Assembly: GCF_000764305.2 (NCBI RefSeq)
Contig: NW_025931515.1
Location: 62,001 to 126,000, forward strand
Source: Hyalella azteca
Lineage: Eukaryota > Arthropoda > Malacostraca > Amphipoda > Hyalellidae
Reading direction: 5' to 3'
Length of the DNA stretch: 64,000 nt
How positions within the stretch are numbered: the stretch's first letter is position 1; each line of letters starts with the position of its first letter. Below are positions 1 to 11,094 of the stretch, in pieces. A program made the position numbers and the translations under genes. Under the pieces are notes generated by a model. It made no database searches. It had not been told where the DNA came from and saw only the letters and a list, made by a program, of their open reading frames with translations.

Positions 1-1411
1 CACAGAAATATGAATGCAAAGGAGAACAGCGTACAATAATCAGATGATGACACACTTGAAATAAAGCAGGGAGGTGATCACAGTTCACGCTAATTACCTT
101 CTGGCTGAATCAATGAAGTAACTGAGGGTGTTAATCATTGTGAATCTAGCATGTTATTTTTTACTATGAATCTATCATTCAATTTTTTCTCTGTAAATTT
201 AATATTAGTTTTATTGTATTGCGAGTATAATTTTGGACTTCTAATCTTCAATTATGCCTTGAAATTGTGCATCTAAGGTTAAGCCTTATAAATGTATTTA
301 GCTTTGAATTTATTTTCTGTTACCATAACATAAAACCTCTTAACATGAAACTCGAAAAGAATACATGAAAGCTCGATGATTGTAAAGAATTATTGAAAAT
401 AATAATAATTTTTTTCAATGAAGTTTATATGTGAATATTTCAAAGGAATATTGTATAAAAATCTTTTATATGAATATTTTATCGTAGTTTTGTCTGGGAC
501 TATTGTAATGAAATATTTCGTAGGCACATTATGTAGATATTTTATATTGGCCTAGTATAATAATTGAACACTTTGTTGTAAATTGTACAGAAATGAGTTG
601 CACTGCAATAATTAATCAGTCAGGCAAAAGTTAATCCTAATAGCCACTTTTATTAAAGCAATGACTGCAAAAACTAAACGTCTTCAAAAATAATTATTTT
701 AATTGAATCTGATTATTCAAGTATTATAATTTAAAGGCAGCATTTCATAGACTTTTAATTAGGAAAGTCCATGATAGTTCATTTACTTGCTAACTTTAGA
801 ACACCTGTTGCTCCGTGGTGTGGACACCTGTGGACAGATTGCAGGTCCGTCCTCAGCCACTTAATGACCTGCGAGATAACCTGTACTGTTTTAACCTGCT
901 AAAAAGTTCTAATAGTTTCGTCATGTTAAAGAATTTTTTGATTGAATTTTTATTATATCCTGGCAGGCTAGCTGATCAAGAAAAGCTGATCAAGAATGAC
1001 TTCAACTTTAAATCCAGAAATAATCAATTCAATGCAAATTTGCAATTATAAATAGTTGCAGGTTATATTTGAATAGCAAGTAAATGATTGCTAATTAGCC
1101 AACTAATTGATCATAAAATGGATCAATTGATGATCCTAAACTGATCAGCGCTCAATTGATGTTCGGATTTATTTTCAAGAACAAGACCACAATCAAATTT
1201 CTTCACCATAACTCTTTATATAGACGTTGCAACTTTCTAGAATGCAGCCATAATTAACATGTACATGAATCACGCCTAATAAAGCTTTAGGTAAATCTAA
1301 CAAAGCTCACGAACCTGAGCTGAAATTGCGTCCAAAGTTGTGATTCATGGAGCAACTTTAGCAGCAAAAGTTTGGGGAGCAACTTTTGGAAGTTGAGAAT
1401 CGCGCTAATTT
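1..1411. other. AT-rich noncoding flank
   Basis: I see no gene here. The stretch is AT-rich with stops in all frames. If the Dll exon downstream is real, this could be upstream intron or flank, but nothing in the sequence decides that. A short run near 1340-1400 repeats variants of GCAACTTT(T/A) just before the duplicated element begins. Confidence 0.6.
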
Positions 1412-2468
1412 GCTCCTTTCAAAAGTTGGGCGACGAGTTGAGTTGCAGCGAACGAAATATTGTCGCACGTTTTTATAACGTAATATTATAGCTGGAGTTT
1501 ATAACGTAATATTATAGCTGGACTTTATAACGTAGTATTATAGCTGGAGTTTATAACGTAATATTATAGCTGGACTTTATAACGTAATATTATAGCTGGA
1601 GTTTATAACGCAATATTATAGCTGGACTTTATAACGTAATATTATAGCTGGAGTTTATAACGTAATATTATAGCTGGACTTTATAACGTAATATTATAGC
1701 TGGAGTATATAACGCAATATTACAGTCGGAGTTTATAACGCAATATTATAGCTGGAGTTTATAACGCAATATTACAGTCGGAGTTTATAACGCAATATTA
1801 TACCTGGAATTTATAACGCAATATTCTCGCTGGTTTTTATAACGCAATATTAATGCTGGAGTTTATAACGCAATATAATCTTTTGTTTTTATAACGCCAT
1901 ATTCTCGCTTGTTTTTATAGCGCAATATCATACATATTTTTTTGACAACCAAAATTATTTTCGATCTTAACACGTACGCTAACTTACAATGATTATCGTA
2001 GGCTGTTGTCGCAGGTGAAAATTCGACAGATTATGCCGGTTTGGGATTCAAATTGTCCATTTAAAAATAAGATTTTCTTTGTGGGATCAACATGAAACTC
2101 GATAAATACGAAGTTAAAACTTGGTAATTATGGAATAAAAGCGAACATGATGTTATTATAGAGTGAAAGCAATCTATGAGCTGATTATAGAGCAAAAGCG
2201 AAAATAAAAGTTGTCAATAGGTAAAGCGGTATAAGTAAATATTTTACTAATTTCCGGCATATAGACGGCCGTTTCATGTGTTTTTGGCCCACGATTCATT
2301 TGCAATAATATAGTAAATTAACTTTATACTTTTTAGCTCGCTTACTTGTGATAACTGAATAGTTTCAGCCAAAAGGAAAATCTTTTTATTTTTAGACGAA
2401 ACAAATACCGTACATGCATTCGCTTGAAACAAGATTTTATTGATAGAAAAGACCTATATACATCTTCA
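1412..2468. repeat. 1,057-bp duplicated element, copy 1 (26-bp satellite head plus unique tail)
   Basis: The block begins GCTCCTTTCAAAAGTTGGGC and matches 4831-5887 base for base as far as I can compare by eye, with an exact offset of 3,419 bp. About 1470-1945 is a tandem array of a 26-bp unit with core TTATAACGYAATATTATAGC, decaying toward its right end. 1946-2468 is a non-repetitive tail. A third, diverged member lies at 11243-12215. The array-plus-tail structure recurs as a unit, so it behaves like a mobile or duplicating element. I saw no terminal inverted repeats and no coding capacity. Confidence 0.85.
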
Positions 2469-2469
2469 A

Positions 2470-2566
2470 AACTCAGGCTACGGCTTCCCGCCCATGTACC
2501 AGAGCAGCTACGGCTACCACATGGGGCACTACGCCCCCTCCCAGTGCCCCTCACCCCCTCGTGATG
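2470..2566 (+). CDS. Dll: Distal-less homeobox protein, partial upstream exon
   Basis: Translation gives GYGFPPMYQSSYGYHMGHY followed by APSQCPSPPRD. This is the conserved block just N-terminal to the homeodomain in Distal-less (compare GYPFPPM... in insect Dll, from established knowledge). Dll is a nuclear homeodomain transcription factor needed for distal limb development in arthropods. The exon ends at 2566 in phase 1 before a strong donor, GTAAGT at 2567. The left edge is uncertain. The sequence is foreign from 2468 leftward, where the 1,057-bp duplicated repeat ends. Either an acceptor AG at 2475-2476 is used (with a poor pyrimidine tract), or the exon's 5' part is missing through a rearrangement or misjoin. 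The protein N-terminus is not visible upstream. The recognised residues make the family call firm; which Dll paralog this is remains open. Confidence 0.8.
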
Positions 2567-2589
2567 GTAAGTTAGCGAACACTCAGATA

Positions 2590-2670
2590 AATTAATGAGA
2601 TTTTGTCCAAACTGCGATGCACTTTTTGCTCTAGTGTGAGCCATCCTGACCCAGATTAGCCAGGCAAGAA
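2590..2670 (+). repeat. Dispersed GGGTCAT-type repeat, copy 1
   Basis: A roughly 70-bp block (TTTTGTCC, then ATGCACTTTTTGCTC, then GAGCCATCCTGACCCAG) recurs with variation at 7953-8060, at 38673-38770, and inverted at 23395-23470. It starts about 20 bp after the Dll splice donor. It is probably part of a short transposon family, but its ends are not defined. Confidence 0.5.
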
Positions 2671-3538
2671 GGGCGTATCAGGGCTACGTCTGCCTTCTGC
2701 TGGGGCTGAAATTAAAAAAGTGTGTAATTATTTGGATGACAAAACTTGACTTTTTTCGAGCATACCGTCATTTGCTTATATGCTTATCCTAGTAATCTTA
2801 GTTAGTATCCTTGGTATCCTAGAATCCTTAGTAACCTAGTATTTTTTGTATCCTTAGGGTCACTCTATGACAAGTGTACCACGAGGTAACCCCCCTGCCC
2901 ATCACCAATTTTGATGAAATTTTACACATTCATGTTTCATATAAATTTTTCCAACATTTAAGATCAAAATATGATAAAATATTGAAATTGGGGATCCTCA
3001 AATGTGGAGTAGGGAAAATGTCTCCAATCCTGCGCCGCAAAAATTAATCTCCAACTTGAGATCGCTGCTGTGACCGTGATTTGAAAATGAAGGCGTAGAA
3101 CTACAGCTGTTGCTGAAGTTAAACTTGCCCTAAAACTCAAAACGCATAAAAATTTAATAAATTCAGTGCCCTGTACATTGCAGAAAAATTTATGGCTCAC
3201 CTTGACACTTCTACAGTCTATTGCAAACATAAGTAACATTGGATACACAAAATATTGGTAGATAATTCATTTATGTTTTTCAGTGAAATCCTTCAAGCTT
3301 GCTCATAGAAACCTAGGAGCTATTTTCTAACAATCTTATACAGCCAGACATGATATCAATTTACATATATATTCAAATTATGTCAAATTGTTGCAATGAA
3401 TGACATTTTTTAGCGCCGGTTACTAAATTTAAATTACGACAGACATCGTGAAAATAATTGATCGGTTTGATTGAAGTCTTGGAAGGCAAATTAAGGTTGC
3501 AATAAATATAGAGGTGCGCTCGACAAAAAAATCCTTAA
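2671..3538. other. Noncoding intronic DNA
   Basis: No gene is seen. 2785-2855 is a small degenerate repeat of TAGTATCCTTGG-like words. The reverse-strand open frame at 2964-3248 has no recognisable motif. Confidence 0.5.
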
Positions 3539-3588
3539 TCATCACAATAGTGACGCTTTTTAGCTGTGATGACAGTGCAACATAATGA
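3539..3588. repeat. Dispersed 50-bp block, copy 1
   Basis: The block around ATAGTGACGCTTTTTAGCTG is repeated essentially unchanged at 15711-15760. In the second place it joins directly to the 20-bp AAAATAGTGAGG array, which here lies about 300 bp further on. The second locus therefore looks like a deleted copy of this region. Confidence 0.7.
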
Positions 3589-3659
3589 TGATGCAACTCA
3601 AATGTGATGATGTGGCGTCATCTAAACATTGATGGTGAACTAACCTAACATTTGTTGTA

Positions 3660-3770
3660 ACCTCATAAATTTAAAAGCAAAGATAACAGCCAAAAAATTC
3701 ACCATTTCCTATAAAAATGAAAACGTTTCGGAATCCAGATTCATTGTCAGTTCAAAATCTATACAACAAG
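3660..3770. repeat. Dispersed block with GAAAACGTTTCGGA core, copy 1
   Basis: A stretch running AATTTAAAAGCAAAGA, ATTCACCAT, GAAAACGTTTCGGA and CAGTTCAAAA is shared with 7268-7371 at clearly diverged but alignable identity. No coding potential is conserved. Confidence 0.55.
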
Positions 3771-3885
3771 CAGAATCAATTAGAAAACTAAAATTCACAT
3801 TGAAGATAAAAACCTAAATTGATAAAACCTCAGTCGGTGAGCATCCAAACCTGACCTAGTCCGGCTAGGTTTTAGCTCAAAATTG

Positions 3886-4138
3886 TGAGGCTCTCAACAC
3901 AAAAATCAATGCTCTCAACCCAAAATGGTGAGGCTTCTAAACAAAAATTGTGAGGCTTTCAATAAGGTTTTCTCCTGGAAAATTCAAACGTTTAACTCAT
4001 AACAGGGAGTTTCTCCGCCCAAAATGGTGAAGCTCTTTAACTAAAATAGTGTGGCTCTCCACCAAAATAGTGAGGCTCTCCACCAAAATAGTGAGGCTCT
4101 CCACCAAAATAGTGAGGCTCTCCACCAAAATAGTGAGA
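3886..4138. repeat. 20-bp tandem repeat (CCAAAATAGTGAGGCTCTCC)
   Basis: Degenerate copies begin near 3886 and become near-perfect 20-bp tandem units at about 4050-4138. The same unit forms the array at 15760-15890. Confidence 0.85.
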
Positions 4139-4250
4139 GCGTTATGCACGCCTAACTAGCAGCGTTACGCACGCCTAACTAGCAGCGTTACGCACACTTA
4201 ACTAGCAGCGTTTTGCACGCCTGACTAGCAGCGTTTTGCGCGCCTAACTA
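4136..4250. repeat. 23-bp satellite, left part
   Basis: Tandem 23-bp unit with core CGCCTAACTAGCAGCGTT and variable ATGCA/TTGCA/ACGCA. The array is interrupted by the MITE at 4251-4462 and resumes at 4463. Confidence 0.9.
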
Positions 4251-4462
4251 CACTGTTAGAAAAATTCCCGTTAACGGTATTTCCGGCGTTTCAGTGGCCG
4301 GTCGGAACGTGAAAAGAAACACCGTGTCGCCGTTTTTATTCTAATTTAACACTAGAAATCCGTAAAACATCTGATAATAAAAGCGAAACAGTTTATTTTC
4401 ACGGGGCGACCGGCCACTAGAATGCCAGTGGGACCGTTTTTTCACCGTTTTTTCTAACAGTG
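4251..4462. mobile_element. 212-bp CACTA-like MITE, copy 1
   Basis: The element begins CACTGTTAGAAAAATT and ends TTTTTTCTAACAGTG, so its termini are inverted repeats that continue imperfectly for about 60 bp inward (both arms carry the GTGGCCGGTCG word). It interrupts the 23-bp satellite within CCTAACTAGCAGCG, so the empty site can be read directly: TA is present on both sides (4249-4250 and 4463-4464), giving a 2-bp target duplication. A second 212-bp copy lies at 23163-23374 with GC on both sides. CACTG termini with 2-bp duplications fit the EnSpm/CACTA superfamily (inference). It has no coding capacity. Confidence 0.85.
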
Positions 4463-4785
4463 TAGCAGCGTTATGCACGCCTAACTAGCAGCGTTACGCA
4501 CGCCTAACTAGCAGCATAACTAGCCGCGTTATGCACGCCTAACTAGCAGCGTTATGCACGCCTAACTAGCAGCGTTATTCACGCCTAACTAGCAGCGTTT
4601 TGCACGCCTAACTAGCAGCGTTATTCACGCCTAACTAGCAGCGTTTTGCACGCCTAACTAGCAGCGTTACGCATGCCTAACTAGCAGCGTTACGCACGCC
4701 TAACTAGCAGCGTTACGCACGCCTAACTAGCAGCGTTATGCACGCCTAACTAGCAGCGTTATTCACGCCTAACTAGCAGCGTTAG
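4463..4785. repeat. 23-bp satellite, right part
   Basis: This continues the 23-bp unit (CGCCTAACTAGCAGCGTT core) after the MITE, about 14 units, with one short irregular unit near 4510. Confidence 0.9.
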
Positions 4786-4830
4786 CAAAAGATAACGAAC
4801 TTGTCACAAATTCCCAATTCTTTTCAATAA

Positions 4831-5887
4831 GCTCCTTTCAAAAGTTGGGCGACGAGTTGAGTTGCAGCGAACGAAATATTGTCGCACGTTTTTATAACGT
4901 AATATTATAGCTGGAGTTTATAACGTAATATTATAGCTGGACTTTATAACGTAGTATTATAGCTGGAGTTTATAACGTAATATTATAGCTGGACTTTATA
5001 ACGTAATATTATAGCTGGAGTTTATAACGCAATATTATAGCTGGACTTTATAACGTAATATTATAGCTGGAGTTTATAACGTAATATTATAGCTGGACTT
5101 TATAACGTAATATTATAGCTGGAGTATATAACGCAATATTACAGTCGGAGTTTATAACGCAATATTATAGCTGGAGTTTATAACGCAATATTACAGTCGG
5201 AGTTTATAACGCAATATTATACCTGGAATTTATAACGCAATATTCTCGCTGGTTTTTATAACGCAATATTAATGCTGGAGTTTATAACGCAATATAATCT
5301 TTTGTTTTTATAACGCCATATTCTCGCTTGTTTTTATAGCGCAATATCATACATATTTTTTTGACAACCAAAATTATTTTCGATCTTAACACGTACGCTA
5401 ACTTACAATGATTATCGTAGGCTGTTGTCGCAGGTGAAAATTCGACAGATTATGCCGGTTTGGGATTCAAATTGTCCATTTAAAAATAAGATTTTCTTTG
5501 TGGGATCAACATGAAACTCGATAAATACGAAGTTAAAACTTGGTAATTATGGAATAAAAGCGAACATGATGTTATTATAGAGTGAAAGCAATCTATGAGC
5601 TGATTATAGAGCAAAAGCGAAAATAAAAGTTGTCAATAGGTAAAGCGGTATAAGTAAATATTTTACTAATTTCCGGCATATAGACGGCCGTTTCATGTGT
5701 TTTTGGCCCACGATTCATTTGCAATAATATAGTAAATTAACTTTATACTTTTTAGCTCGCTTACTTGTGATAACTGAATAGTTTCAGCCAAAAGGAAAAT
5801 CTTTTTATTTTTAGACGAAACAAATACCGTACATGCATTCGCTTGAAACAAGATTTTATTGATAGAAAAGACCTATATACATCTTCA
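4831..5887. repeat. 1,057-bp duplicated element, copy 2
   Basis: Same length and, by eye, the same sequence as 1412-2468, including every irregular unit in the 26-bp array. To the right the sequence continues as ordinary AT-rich DNA (TCTTATTTAAAATAGC) rather than the Dll exon. Such perfect identity implies either a very recent duplication or an assembly artefact. Confidence 0.85.
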
Positions 5888-6149
5888 TCTTATTTAAAAT
5901 AGCTGAAGAATATCTACTGAATGAATATGAGCTTAAGTTTAATCGAACATATTCTAATAGTACAGCCCTTCATTCACAATCATTCATTATATGAAAACAA
6001 ACTTGAATGAATTTTCAGTGTCAGTGAGTGATAGAGAGCATACTATTAGCAATGTTCGATTATTGAATAAATTGTGAGAAGTGAAGCATGAGAGTGATGA
6101 AAGTGAGGCAGAGAAAGTATTTCCAAGGAAACCAAGAAAAGTTTTTAGG

Positions 6150-6960
6150 GTTAAGCAGTAAAACGTGAAAGTTGAAACAAAAAATGTACGAAGTGAAGCA
6201 AAAAATGTACGAAGTGAAGTAAAAATGTACGAAGTAAAGCAGAAAATGCACAAAGTGAAGCAGAAAATGTACTAAGTGAAGCAGAAAGTGTGCGAAATAA
6301 AGCAGAAAATGTACAAAGTGAAGTAGAAAATGTACGAAGTGAAGCAGTAAGTTTATAACGTTAAAAAGAGTTTTTAAATTTATTCATATGAGCGTGTAAT
6401 GTGAAGTATGCAGTTGTGAAATAAAGCTTAAAAAATGAAGAGGGCAACTACATAAATTGAAGCAGAAAAGCGTATAAATTGAGGCAGTAGGTCGCATAAA
6501 TCGAAACAGCAAAGCATATAAAATGAAGCTGTAAAGCGTATATACTAATGCTGTAGAACGTATAAAAAAGCAGTGTAGCGTATAGAGTGAAAAGACTGTA
6601 TAAAAAAGTAGTATAGCTTAAAGAGTGAAGAAAGCGTTTAAAAAAGTAGTATAGCTTATAGAGTGAAGAAAGCGTAGAAAAAAGTAATACGGCTTATGGA
6701 CTAGAGTGAAAAAGCGTAAAAATGAAGTAGTAAAGAGTATACTATGAAGCAGTACAGCATATAGAGTGAAAAAAACTATAAAAAGAAGCAGTATAGCGTA
6801 TAAAATGATGCAGTAAATCTTGCACAACAAAGTAGTATAGCACACAGAGTGTAAAGTGTAAAGTGTAAAAAAGAAGTAGTATAGCGAATAAAATGAAGAG
6901 AGCACATGAAATGAAGCAGCGAAGTGCACACTGAAGAGTGTAGAGTGTGCGTGCCAGGAA
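6150..6960. repeat. Degenerate tandem repeat, AAAATGTACGAAGTGAAGCA type
   Basis: An irregular array of about 21-25-bp units alternating AAGTGAAGCAG, GTATAGCGTATA and AAAGAGTGAAG words. The reverse-strand open frames here (Phe/Tyr/Leu-rich) are by-products of the repeat. Confidence 0.75.
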
Positions 6961-7007
6961 GCGAGGCAGTTGAAGCTCGAGCTCGCATCAAAGGCCAGCA
7001 GTCTGAT

Positions 7008-7112
7008 AGTGATGGATCACAATAGCAGTCTTATGATGGATCACAATAGCAGTCTTATGATGGATCACAATTACAGTGTCTTGATGGATCACAACTGCAG
7101 TCTAGTGATCAA
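7008..7112. repeat. 24-bp repeat (GATGGATCACAATAGCAGTC)
   Basis: Four tandem units of 24 bp. As 24 is a multiple of three, they form an open frame with a repeated MDHNSSLM-like peptide. Nothing around it supports a gene. Confidence 0.8.
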
Positions 7113-7267
7113 AGCTAGCTTCATAGTCACTATACTTGAAACAAGCGCTAATTTTACCTATCATTCAAACCTTGACTTTTGTTCGTATCCATCGCACGAA
7201 CTTAGTGAATTCGTTACGAAACTGAGTGAGATTCGTATTAAAATCACTTGTCTGCTTGAATCGCAAG

Positions 7268-7371
7268 TTAACCAGGAATTTAAAAGCAAAGAAAATACCA
7301 CAAAAATTCACCATATCTTTATAAGAGAAAACGTTTCGGAGTCCAGCTCCATCGTCAGTTCAAAACACAAA
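7268..7371. repeat. Dispersed block with GAAAACGTTTCGGA core, copy 2
   Basis: Diverged copy of 3660-3770 ending at the single N at 7372, which marks an uncertain join. Confidence 0.55.
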
Positions 7372-7449
7372 ANTCTCCATAAACGTTCCAACAATACTTA
7401 AAAATACTTGACAATCTGGTACCACTACATATTTATTTTCACAACACGA

Positions 7450-7860
7450 TGGATATATAACTATTAAAAAATGTCTTACTAAAAGATTGGTAATTACCAA
7501 ACAAAAAGTTTTTAGTACTTGCCCAACTATATACTGGTACTAACTTAACTAGAATGTTTTTGGTTCTTATCTAACTAAAAAGTTATTGGCACTTATCTAA
7601 AAAAATAGTGGCCTTTATCTAACGAAAATGTTTTTTCACTCATATATGTAACTCAAAAGTTATTGGCATTTATCTTACTAAAAAGTTATTGCTACTTACC
7701 AACTAGATAACTTATTGGCACTTATCTAACTAAAAAGCTATTGACACTTATCTAAGTAAAAGTTATTGGCACTAATCTAACTAAAAAGTTATTTTCACTT
7801 ATCTAACTAAAAAATGATTGGATTGAAGTATATAGTTATTGGTTCTTACTTTGGCTAAAA
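7450..7860. repeat. Degenerate ~26-bp tandem repeat
   Basis: Repeated AACTAAAAAGTTATTGGCAC followed by TTATCT, with many substitutions and length changes. No coding potential. Confidence 0.7.
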
Positions 7861-7952
7861 ATTTATTGGTATATTCAGTAAATTGGAAGCTACGGAACAT
7901 GTCTCTGGAAGAGGAAGTGTAGCGCCTACATTGTGTACGCCCCCAGAGAAAC

Positions 7953-8060
7953 GAGTTAGAATTTGTCCGGATATCGGTGTACTTTTTGCCTTCATGTGGG
8001 TCATCTTGACTCAGTTTGGTACGACAATAGCACGTCTCAAAAAGACGTATCAGTCCGTAT
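7953..8060 (+). repeat. Dispersed GGGTCAT-type repeat, copy 2
   Basis: Carries AATTTGTCCGGATATCGGTG, TACTTTTTGCC and TGTGGGTCATCTTGACTCAG, matching 2590-2670 and 38673-38770. Confidence 0.5.
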
Positions 8061-8909
8061 ATATTTAAGTAAGTTTTCCACTATTGGGACAGTATGGCCT
8101 ATTTATATTTCTGTTTGATGCATAGCAAAGATCATACCGCCAAAGACTCGCATGTTAGGCCGCCGTTTTAACGGCCATCACTCGAACTAATCAAAGGAAG
8201 TTTACTAAGCCTCATGCGTTTGGTAACAAATTGTCAAAGACCGTTCGTGTAATAAGAGGCTAGCCTTTGAAGACTGCGCCAGTAGCGCGCGGTAAAGCAA
8301 TTACTTAGCAATTATTCTACCATTTTGCAGGTGATTGATGTATATCATTGATGTATATCATTGATGTATATCACATGATTCAACTTTCTATCAAAATTGA
8401 CGGTTTTGTGATTGAAGTGCGTTTAATTTCTAATGAAATTAAAGATGCAGAAGTAATAAGAAGGATTTGAAACAGTTCGTTTACGACGTGATCAATGCAA
8501 GTCAATTACTGTCTAGTAATTAATCAGTCACTTTATAGCACGCTACTAAATTGAACCAGCAACAGTCTATGTATATAAGGAGAAATACAATTATATATAC
8601 AATAAAATATTGCATTTATTAATAACTACATCTATAACCGTAATTATCGTATTTATTAATACTCACATATATAACAGTAAATAGCGCCGTAGCTCCCAAT
8701 TATACGGCATAGCCGTAGATGTCCCAATTATAATTACTTATATCAATAACAATTAATATCTCAATTAATATGTGTAACGGCGCCTTCTCTTACGAATATA
8801 TTTGTATGGGAATGAACCCTGCGCAAGATTATATACAGAAATAAGTTAACTAATAAGATTATGTATGATAAGGATTGTAGTGGGAGAAACGGAATTGTCC
8901 TAATTTTAT
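8061..8909. other. Noncoding DNA
   Basis: No gene. A 14-bp direct repeat (TTGATGTATATCA) occurs three times at 8333-8375. 8140-8190 holds a small GC-rich patch, GGCCGCCGTTTTAACGGCC, which is itself an imperfect palindrome. Confidence 0.5.
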
Positions 8910-9240
8910 GGAGAGTTGAAAGAGAAGTTTATGGAGAGTTGGAAGAGAAGTTTATGGAGAGTTGGAAGAGAAGTTTATGGAGAGTTGGAAGAGAAGTTTA
9001 TGGAGGGTTGGAGGAGAAGTTTATGGAGGGTTGGGAAAGAAGTTTATGGAGAGTTGGAAGACAAGTTTATGGCGGGTTGGGAGAGAAGTTTATAGAGGGT
9101 TGGGAGAGAAGTTTGTGAAGAGTTGGAAAAGAAGTATGGAGGGTTGAAAAGAAGTTTAGGGAGAGTTGAAAAAGAATTTTATGGAGAGTTGGAAGAGAAG
9201 TTTAAAGAGAGTTGGAAGAGAAGTTTATTGGTTGTGAAGG
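8910..9240. repeat. 23-bp minisatellite (GTTGGAAGAGAAGTTTATGG)
   Basis: About 14 tandem units of 23 bp with A/G changes, strongly purine-rich on the + strand. The Trp/Arg/Glu-rich open frames across it are repeat artefacts. Confidence 0.9.
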
Positions 9241-9319
9241 CTCAACAGGCGACGAAGGTTCAAGCATCGCCAGGCGTCGATCGTTAAGATCCATTTGAGG
9301 GGCGGGGAAAAATAGCGCT

Positions 9320-9520
9320 CAGTGTGGCATGCGTGTGGCATGTTGGCACCAATGTGGCTGAATAAGCTATGTTGGCACCAATGTGGCTAGTACATGGCAT
9401 GATGACATGGTGTGCAGCATTCAGGCATCGGTGCGGTGCATGTGGCATGTTGCGTGAATGTGGCATGTTGCATCTATGTGGCAGCGTGTGACATGTTGCT
9501 TGAATGTGGCATGTGTATCA
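9320..9520. repeat. Imperfect GTGGCATGTTG repeat
   Basis: Irregular repetition of GTGGCATGTTGGCACCAATG and shorter variants, with spacing of about 20-28 bp. Confidence 0.65.
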
Positions 9521-9649
9521 TCAATGTTATAAAGTAGCAGCGGCTATCATTATCATTTTACGCATGTACGAGTATCAACAATCCTGCTCACTATTCAAAG
9601 GCCGTTCCCTTTCATAATTAATTCCGACCAAGCCTTGTGACGAGGCTGN

Positions 9650-9800
9650 CCGCCACATGATAGTGAGCCGACAGCCGCCACATGATAGTGAGCCGTCAGC
9701 TGCCACATGATGGTGAGCCGGTAGCTGCCACATGATAGTGAGCCGGCAGCCGCCACATGATAGTGAGCCGGCAGCTGGCACATGATAGTGAGCCGTACGA
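9650..9800. repeat. 24-bp GC-rich satellite, minor locus
   Basis: About six units of the CACATGATAGTGAGCCGGCA type, with more variation (CAGCTGCC, GTAGCTGCC) than the main array at 13230-14380. The single N at 9649 abuts it, so its length is not reliable. Confidence 0.9.
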
Positions 9801-9914
9801 CGACCGTAAGACAGGTAGCGGTGTGACTAACCTGCCTTGACGGCTCCACATGATGTATGTTGACCGCATGGCTGAGAGAGACATGAGGCACAATATATAT
9901 ACAGCCTTATGTTA

Positions 9915-10160
9915 GAGTGCGATGATGTGATGGTTATGGCAACATAGCAATGTTGGCGTGTGATGATGTAGCGGGTATAGAGCAACATAGCAATGTTGGA
10001 GTGTGATGATGTAGCGGGTATGAGCAACAAAGCATTGTTGGAGTGTGATGATGTAGCATGCAAGGCAACATACCAACGTTGGAGTGTGATGATGGATGTA
10101 GCAGGTATGGCAACATAGCAATGTTGGAGTGTGATGATGTAGCAGGTGTGAGTAACAGGT
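9915..10160. repeat. ~42-bp tandem repeat
   Basis: Five or six units of about 41-43 bp built on GCAACATAGCAATGTTGGAG plus TGTGATGATGTAGC. The GCAACATAGCAATGTTGG part is a near-palindrome. Confidence 0.8.
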
Positions 10161-11094
10161 TAATGATACCGACAGGTTAAACCGATGCCGGCAGGTTAAA
10201 GCATCACCAGCTTGTGGTGCGGCGTGGTCGTTTTGATTTATAACTTCAATGCTTTTTTTCCTTATTCTTTATTTCTTCTCGATAACTTGCGGGTTTTTTC
10301 ATCAAACATTTTTATATTTTTTAGAGGTAACAGCTCCTGCGGTTGAGCGATAAAATAATATAACATATTTATTGCTAGGTTGGCTTCTGGCGATAGATAA
10401 ACATGTCAGTGTTTTGGACCGTTGATATTACCACGATGTATGTAGGTAGTCCTGCTATAAATGATATGTTATGATACATATTATATATAATTCAGTGGTA
10501 ATGGCTACTGTAGTTCTAAAATGACAAGCATTGCGAGAAGATTGCAACTGTAACGAGTGAGAGCTTATGAGAAAAATTGACGATGAATGGGATTCCGGAA
10601 ATGATTATGAAAAGCTTTTATAGTGAACGGGATAATACCAATGACAACAATAAAATATTATTTGAGAGCGAGATCATGTCGATAACAATGAATAGCATTT
10701 ATGTTGAGCAGTACGTCAGCCAAGATAGAAATAATTATTAATTGTCATGAAATCATACATAACAAACTATTTTGTGACAAATATTTAATTTTTATGCTTA
10801 ATTCATCAAGCCAGAAATTCGGTTCACACTCCATGACGTATTGTACAGGCTTCATGAAGCGCATAATGCTTATGTTTTAATATACTGACAAGTTATCGCG
10901 GTGCATTTAATTCCGAAAATTTCCAAACCCTATCGTCTCTAATACCGATTATAATAAAGCTCATGTGGCCTAATTGAAGGAAGACCTATTCAAAACGTAC
11001 ATCTAACATAAAATTTTGGACTCCAGTTTGACTCTCGTTATAAAATATGTAAAAAATATTGTGCGCCTTTTAAAATTAATTCCTAAATGAAAGT
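10161..11094. other. Noncoding DNA
   Basis: No gene seen. AT-rich with scattered stops in all frames. Confidence 0.5.

Noticed and set aside
815..1051. 78-codon + strand frame upstream of Dll
   Set aside because: No similarity to a Dll N-terminus, no motif, AT-rich.
6970..7401. 143-codon open frame with MDHNSSL repeats
   Set aside because: Its start is a 24-bp repeat and its end is a dispersed repeat shared with 3660-3770 where the frame is not kept; it also crosses an N.
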